Below, piece after piece: positions 19,179-23,617 of a DNA stretch of 23,617 nt. Source of the stretch: Priapulus caudatus (taxonomy: Eukaryota > Priapulida > Priapulimorpha > Priapulimorphida > Priapulidae). Location of the stretch: positions 200,758 through 224,374 of the forward strand of contig NW_014577402.1 in NCBI RefSeq assembly GCF_000485595.1, written 5' to 3'. Position 1 is the stretch's first letter. Each line of letters begins with the position of its first letter. Made by a program: the position numbers and the translations under genes. The notes below the pieces were generated by a model, which did no database searches, was not told where the DNA came from, and saw nothing but the letters and a program-made list of their open reading frames with translations.

Positions 19179-19480
19179 GTGGTCACCATCGCCACCATCG
19201 CCATCACCGCTGTCATCGTCACCGTCGCCACCATCATCGCCACCGCCATCACCATCATCATCGTCGTTGCCTACATCATTATCGCCACCATCGTAAACAC
19301 CATCATCAACGCCATCGCCACCACCATCATCATCGTCATCGCCTACATCATTATCGCCACCATTGCCATCACTATCATCGTCGCCATCACAGCCATCGCC
19401 ACCACTAACAAAATAGCTAGCAATCACCGTCATCGTCACCATCACCGTCACCACCATCGCCATCACCGCTCACTCTCCCA
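19179..19480. repeat. CAT/CGC-type minisatellite with 72-bp higher-order unit
   Basis: Three-base-phased words (CACCATCGC, CATCATCGTC). CCTACATCATTATCGCCACC recurs at 19270 and 19342, giving a 72-base higher-order period (three 24-base units). On the minus strand one frame reads a long Asp/Gly repeat (19035-19466). It is the third array in the window with this 24-base type of composition, alongside 1868-2215 and, in opposite orientation, 20340-20530. Confidence 0.9.
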
Positions 19481-19684
19481 TGACATCGTCTGTCACAGTC
19501 AACACGCTTAATTAACACGCCGGCTATTATATACGATGAAGTCTATAATGAAGAAATGTCCGACAAGGGCTACACACCTGTAGCTCATATTATCTCCTCA
19601 ACATGACGTCATAGCACGCAGGTGCTAATTAGGAAACACTCACAACTACCCCCACCCCATGCTCGCGCGTGGGGGGATCATTTG
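19481..19684. other. No gene seen; CRE-like palindrome at 19604
   Basis: TGACGTCA at 19604-19611 is a perfect palindromic match to the CREB/ATF site. It stands alone with no promoter context, so it may be chance. Confidence 0.35.
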
Positions 19685-19850
19685 GGAAGGTGTTGGTGGA
19701 CACCAAATACAATTTGGGTGGGTGTGGGTGGACACCAAATACCATTTGAGAAGGTACTGTGTGGGTGGACACCAAATACCATTTGAGAAGGTACTGTGTG
19801 GGTGGACACCAAATACCATTTGGGTAGGTGTGGGTGTGGGTGAGGGTGTG
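19685..19850. repeat. ~37-bp minisatellite with GGTGGACACCAAATACCATT
   Basis: Four units share GGTGGACACCAAATACCATT. The two central ones also share TGAGAAGGTACTGTGTG; the outer ones have GGGTGGGTGTGG instead. The array decays into GTGGGTGTGGGTGAGGGTG. Frames such as VSTHTVPSQMVFG repeats on the minus strand are its translation. Confidence 0.92.
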
Positions 19851-20296
19851 ATGTGGCTGGAGATCGCAACAAACACACATACAGTACATGAAGTAGCAGC
19901 CCGTTACATATTGGTGATTCTATGGTGTAGTATAGGGAGCGGTCGCTTTGGGGTGAGTGGCAGGATAAACAGCTACGCATGCACTGGGCTGAGTTCAACA
20001 AAACACACTTTACGGCCGTTGCTCGTGACTTGCTCCGTCGGCCCTGCATTCGTTGACCGTTTACAAAACCAACAGCTAAGCAAAATCGCTAAGAGCCAAC
20101 AAGCCCTCCTTCCACATAACCTCTCCCTCCTCCCCCCCACATACACATACACACATACACGCTCTCCCGGGCCCAGTGTTTGTGTGGCCGGCGAACAGTG
20201 TGCATAAGCGCAGTCACCACAGGCTTAGCCCGGTTACTACTGCAGCAAGCAAACGTCAAGTCACCGCGATAAGAACAAAAGTCGCTCTAACAATAG
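19851..20296. other. No gene seen
   Basis: A 182-codon plus-strand frame (19659-20207) starts in the 37-bp array, runs through this interval and has no recognisable domain. A short CACATACACATACAC tract is at 20138-20160. Another plus frame (20080-20346) is open without ATG but lacks splice support. Confidence 0.4.
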
Positions 20297-20647
20297 CTTC
20301 CAAGCGGCGAGCGAGCGAAGAATGGACAGTGGTCACCGTACGATGACGATGGTGGTGACGACGGCAATGGCAGTGACTATGACGATGATGATGATGATGA
20401 TGATGGCGACAGTGACAATGGCCATGGTGGTGATGGCGACGGTGACGATGGCTGTGAAGGTGGTGTTGACGATGACCATGACGATGATGGTTGTCGTGAC
20501 GGTGGCGATGACGATGACGATGACGATCACGTGGACGGGGTAGCTATCTGGGCAGGCGGATTTCAGCGATCAAAATGCAAACAGCTAGACCCGTCTGAAA
20601 AGCAAGAAGCTGCAGTTCAAACTATTCCTCGTTACTCAACAAACTAG
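20297..20647 (+). CDS. ATG-less open frame with Asp/Gly-rich core, doubtful
   Basis: The frame opens after TAG 20294-20296 and stops at TAG 20645-20647 (116 codons). Residues 1-15 read LPSGERAKNGQWSPY. Then comes a core of about 60 residues of Asp and Gly, including a run of eight Asp coded by alternating GAC and GAT. The tail is VAIWAGGFQRSKCKQLDPSE and on to PRYSTN. The non-repetitive tail is the only hint of a gene, since the core is a GAT/GGT minisatellite (20340-20530). No clear acceptor precedes it. The overlapping ATG frame (20322-20543) reads Met/Thr repeats and is a shadow. Confidence 0.18.
   Translation, partial: LPSGERAKNGQWSPYDDDGGDDGNGSDYDDDDDDDDGDSDNGHGGDGDGDDGCEGGVDDDHDDDGCRDGGDDDDDDDHVDGVAIWAGGFQRSKCKQLDPSEKQEAAVQTIPRYSTN
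20340..20530. repeat. GAT/GGT/GAC minisatellite
   Basis: Triplet-phased GATGACGATGG-type sequence with (GAT)7 near 20381-20406. It is the reverse-complement type of the arrays at 1868 and 19179. Confidence 0.88.
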
Positions 20648-20780
20648 CCTGCAGTCGACAAATAGCAAAAAGTTCCGCTGAAAGTGCATATATATATAAG
20701 CACGCTTGACTAACGACGACCGCATAAGACGCGCATGACGCTACAAAAACGTCGCCGACGCTGTTTGCCAAAAATAACAT

Positions 20781-20827
20781 TCAATCTGACAGCCATGTTT
20801 GATCAATCGCCATGTTTGATCAATCGC
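20781..20827 (+). repeat. 17-bp tandem duplication CATGTTTGATCAATCGC
   Basis: CATGTTTGATCAATCGC occurs twice back to back (about 20793-20826). Each copy contains TTGATCAA, a perfect palindrome. Confidence 0.85.
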
Positions 20828-20835
20828 CTCATTAA

Positions 20836-21093
20836 TCTCGGGGGCCCAAGATTCACCCCGCAACCGCTGCCAGCTCAGAGGCCTACTACGCAAACACTCT
20901 CCGCTACTCCCCGTCATTCCCGCAGTCCGCCGCTAAGTCTAAGTCTTCCTCGCGCAAAAGAAGGAAGCTGTCGAGAGGAAGCCCGAAAAGGAAGGTCATC
21001 GCAGCCGTTTGTGAGCCATTCGGCTTTTTTTTATCAGCTTCGATAATCGACGTAGGCGCGCGGGGAGATCAATGGGTAAACGTGCAGCGATGA
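20836..21093 (+). CDS. Candidate exon with tandem nuclear-localisation motifs
   Basis: The frame is open without ATG from after TAA 20833-20835 to TGA 21091-21093 (85 codons). The middle reads EAYYANTLRYSPSFPQSA, then KSKSS, then SRKRRKLSRGSPKRKV (coded at 20950-20997). The last part carries two monopartite basic clusters of the type that direct nuclear import (RKRRKL; PKRKV, like the classical PKKRKV). A donor-like ATGG followed by GTAAAC lies at 21075. Acceptor choice is unclear (GCCAG near 20872 or CTCAG near 20878). Proline- and serine-rich flanks fit a disordered nuclear protein, but chance openness is possible and no family is recognised. The overlapping ATG frame (20735-21046) has less protein-like content. 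Confidence 0.25.
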   Translation, partial: SRGPKIHPATAASSEAYYANTLRYSPSFPQSAAKSKSSSRKRRKLSRGSPKRKVIAAVCEPFGFFLSASIIDVGARGDQWVNVQR

Positions 21094-21375
21094 GCTGGGA
21101 GGACAGAACTGAGGGGCAGAACGCATTGCGAAAATGTTTGTAGGGGAACAGACTGACACTGTATAAGGCGTTGAGAATCAACTTGTGGGTTCAGACACGA
21201 GGAGTGTGGTCTACGCGGGGAATACGAATTCGGGAGAGACTAGTATAGTCATACGGGATGATATTAATGTGGATTATACATACATTCAGTAGTGGGAGGA
21301 GCGCGGTGAACGTAAACCCGTACGTGTTAGAATCCAGTTATTATTAATTTAGGTAAGCCTATCATCAACCTATAC
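21094..21375. other. No gene seen
   Basis: Mixed sequence without open frames or repeats of note. Confidence 0.5.
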
Positions 21376-21394
21376 ATGTGGCATTATTATAAGC

Positions 21395-21775
21395 CGTTTC
21401 TCCCCACCTGCCCCACGCCATCGCCCCCGCTTACCAGCTCCCACCGCTGCCTGCGCTTAATTCCCTCATTTCCGCCCCGACAACTTGCCTCCCTCGCCCC
21501 AGCCGCGACCCCCCCCGCCATCCCCCGCCCCCGCTACGGACCGCCGCTTTCCTCGCCTCCGATGTAACCGCCCCCTTTCCCCGCCTCCCTCGTCTCCCCG
21601 GTCGCTGTTCCCTGCCTCCCTTGGCCCTGCTGTTCTCCCCCGCCTCCAGCGCCTTCGTCGCTCCCACCGTACGTGGCACCCGCCTCCCCCTCCTTCCCCT
21701 AGCTCCTCGCTCCCACCGCGGAACCCTTCTCCCCCTCCTCCTCCCCGACCTCCCCCGCCGCTGCTCCCCGCCGCA
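21395..21775. repeat. C/T-rich low-complexity region
   Basis: Dominated by CCCC, CCTCC and CGCC words with few A. Pro/Ser frames on plus and Gly/Arg frames on minus are compositional. Confidence 0.88.
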
Positions 21776-21974
21776 CTACACAGCAATGCGTGCTCAACCT
21801 TGCAACATGGCCGCCTCGGCGCGAGCAGCCAGCCACCATCGACGTTGCACGATGGATGAACGAGTCAACAAGCGTACTCTTCACTTCACTACCGCAATCA
21901 TTCACTCAACCCCTCCACTGATTACAGCACCGCCGGGAGACATACACACAGACAGCAGCGCTAGCAATAACAGT

Positions 21975-22230
21975 AGCGGCTGGAAGCTGCAGCAGCAGCA
22001 GTAACAGCAGCAGCAGCATCAACAGAAACAGCAACAGCAACAGTGGCGGGGCGACCACAGTACTAGCAGCAGCAGCAGCAGCAGTAGTAGTAGTGGCAGT
22101 AGCAACAGCGACAGCAGCAGCAGCAATAGTAGAAGTAGCAGCAGCAGAAGCAGCAACACCACCACTACCACCACCACCACCACCACCACAACCACCAACA
22201 CCAGCAGCAGCAGGAGCAAAGGGGGGTTAT
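21975..22230. repeat. Compound triplet array (CAG/AGT/ACC)
   Basis: CAG-rich (about 21988-22090), then AGT/AGC, then ACC/CAC (22157-22200), then CAG again. The same succession of triplets is seen on a larger scale at 5716-6803. Confidence 0.93.
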
Positions 22231-22460
22231 TCAGGAGCAGCAGGGTTAAATCGCAGGGATTGCGGTCGCAGCCAACTGAGCCCAGCTCACAGGGGAGCAA
22301 ACTGTGTGGCTTCAGGCACTGCCTCGGTCACTCACACCGCGTGCTGATCCCGCCTCAGTCATATGATACTCGCTCTAGTCTGATCCGATTGAAACTAAGC
22401 GATAAGCAGAGTAGCCGATAGGACGTGAATTACGTGAAAACGTTAGCGCGTGAAGAGTTA
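22231..22460. other. No gene seen
   Basis: Mixed sequence; a short (GA)n follows at 22469-22487. Confidence 0.5.
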
Positions 22461-22564
22461 GAGTGGTGCGAGAGAGAGAGAGAGAGACGAGGTTTCACGT
22501 CTGGTAGAGCACTGGTAGCAGCAACACGTCAAGACCACGTACATTCACCTTGCAATAGACAGTG

Positions 22565-22614
<50 letters not shown>
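22565..22614. repeat. (TG)n microsatellite
   Basis: Pure TG for about 48 bases, followed by a decayed GTGCGTG-rich region to about 22810. Cys/Val and His/Thr frames are repeat translations. Confidence 0.96.
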
Positions 22615-22617
<3 letters not shown>

Positions 22618-22960
22618 GCGTGCGCCCGGCGTGCGTGTCGGTTGCGGGTGCGCGTGTGCCGTCGTGCGTGTGCTATCGCTGTGCGTGGCGTGTACGCGCG
22701 CCGTCGTGTGGCGTGTGTGTAATGTGTGCGCGTCGTGCGTGGTATTTGTGTGTGGTCCTCTGTCGTCTTGAGTTGGCCGCGGAGGTGCATGTGTGGTACG
22801 TGTGGTGTAGGGGCGGACGTGACCATAAGGCAACTTCGGCAGATCATAAGCTTTACACATAGCAGACGACACTTTAATTAAATTCCCTTCACAAAAGCTT
22901 TTCCTGGAGGCGAAGGGCAAACACACAAGCGCGCAGCTGGGTTGGCTCTATCACTAAGTG
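22615..22960. other. Decayed GTGCGTG region, then no gene seen
   Basis: GTGCGTGTGC-like sequence fades by about 22810. The rest is mixed sequence with TTTAATTAAA at 22872-22881. Confidence 0.5.
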
Positions 22961-23305
22961 CGCACTCCACCCCCAGCTTCCAATCCTCAGCCCCCCCATC
23001 CTCGCACGCCTGCCATCACCCCCCTACTCCCCTTCTCCCCCACGCTCCCCCCACCTCCATATACCTGCCGCCTAACTGCCCTTCCTCCCCACCTCTATCA
23101 CCTCCACTTCTCCTACCCCCCGCCTTCTTCTCCCCACCTCCCCTTCTCCCACGTTTCGCTTCTCTCCACCTCCCCCGCCTTCGCTCCTCCCTCACCTCCT
23201 CACCTCCCTCGCCTCGGATCCTCCCCACCTCCTTTTTTCCCTCACCTCCCCTCATCCCTCGCCTCCGCTCCTCCCCCACCTCGCCTCCTCCTGGGCCCAC
23301 CGGAC
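22961..23305. repeat. CCT/CTCC-rich low-complexity region
   Basis: CCTCC, CCCCAC and CTTCTCC words with few purines. Pro/Ser/Leu frames on plus and Gly/Glu/Arg on minus are compositional. Confidence 0.88.
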
Positions 23306-23420
23306 CCGTCCGCTTCCGTGTGAGCGCGCGCCGACGACCATAAGGTGTGTTTATTTATACAAGCGCCGAAAAAACCCCAGCGCGCTCTATTTATCCGCAG
23401 GACATCTGCGCAGATTATAT

Positions 23421-23464
23421 CAAGAGCATATAAAGAAGGGAATACCCTTCTTTATATGCTCTTG
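23421..23464 (+). mobile_element. 44-bp perfect CAAGAG-family hairpin with 7-bp repeats
   Basis: CAAGAGCATATAAAGAAGGG pairs perfectly with its complement across a 4-base loop AATA; counting the adjacent AT the stem is 22 bp. Identical ATTATAT heptamers lie at 23414-23420 and 23465-23471, which I read as a target-site duplication. The arm sequence differs from that of the hairpin at 11690 at several positions, yet both arms here match exactly. Confidence 0.8.
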
Positions 23465-23504
23465 ATTATATGAAGTCCCAAACACAACGAACCGAAGTGA
23501 GAGA

Positions 23505-23564
23505 GGGATATTCTCTCTCTCCTTTTCTCGTTTGCGCGCTCTCTCTCTCTCTCTCTCTCTCCCT

Positions 23565-23617
<53 letters not shown>
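23505..23617. repeat. Terminal (CT)n microsatellite
   Basis: TTCTCTCTCTCC at 23511, then (CT)n with CCCT and TTTCT interruptions, running off the window end. Confidence 0.95.

Overview
This is repeat-dominated eukaryotic (almost certainly invertebrate metazoan) nuclear DNA. Reasons: long GA/CT, CA/TG, TA, CAG/TAG and CAC microsatellites, several minisatellites, GT-AG splice-like signals, non-autonomous transposon remnants, no prokaryotic gene organisation, and CpG that is not visibly depleted. An arthropod (for example a crustacean) or mollusc would fit, but the sequence does not fix the taxon. Most long open frames are translations of simple repeats and are not annotated.

Layout. 1-1252 is copy A of a direct repeat (R1) starting in (AG)n. 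1564-1719 is a good splice-bounded candidate exon. 1868-2215 is a 24-bp minisatellite. 2522-2700 is a degenerate DNA-transposon remnant, and 2748-3161 is a complete 414-bp MITE with an exact 8-bp target duplication. 3398-3722 is compound GA/CA repeat. 3904-4137 is a weak candidate exon. 4187-4965 is a nested foldback element, and 4437-5755 is copy A of a second direct repeat (R2). R2 runs into about 1.1 kb of CAG/TAG/CAC triplets (5716-6800). 7429-8155 is a 54-bp minisatellite. 8395-9889 is R1 copy B. 10664-11070 is compound TG/GA. 11345-11690 is a ~42-bp array ending at a perfect hairpin. 12270-12335 is a three-stem palindromic structure. 12530-13030 is purine tract. 13502-13668 is a possible short coding stretch broken by a frameshift. 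14571-14675 holds two adjacent hairpins. 14851-14996 (minus) is the best-supported exon, the first half of a SAM-like domain, with a possible start exon at 15235-15268. 15488-16012 holds two minisatellites that abut R2 copy B (16013-17247). 17735-18022, 19179-19480, 19685-19850 and 20340-20530 are further tandem arrays. 20836-21093 is a small open frame with tandem nuclear-localisation-like motifs. The right end is C/T-rich, with a perfect 22-bp hairpin at 23419-23466 and terminal (CT)n.

Most interesting signal: a dispersed family of hairpins with CAAGAG...CTCTTG ends, six copies from 44 to 779 bp. Several are flanked by matching or near-matching 7-bp AT-rich direct repeats, and the two arms of a copy match each other better than they match other copies. 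I read this as a foldback/MITE-like mobile family. No multi-gene system is visible. Indel-only divergence between the R1 and R2 copies, always with the longer copy in the 4.4-9.9 kb segment, warns that this middle segment may carry long-read assembly errors.
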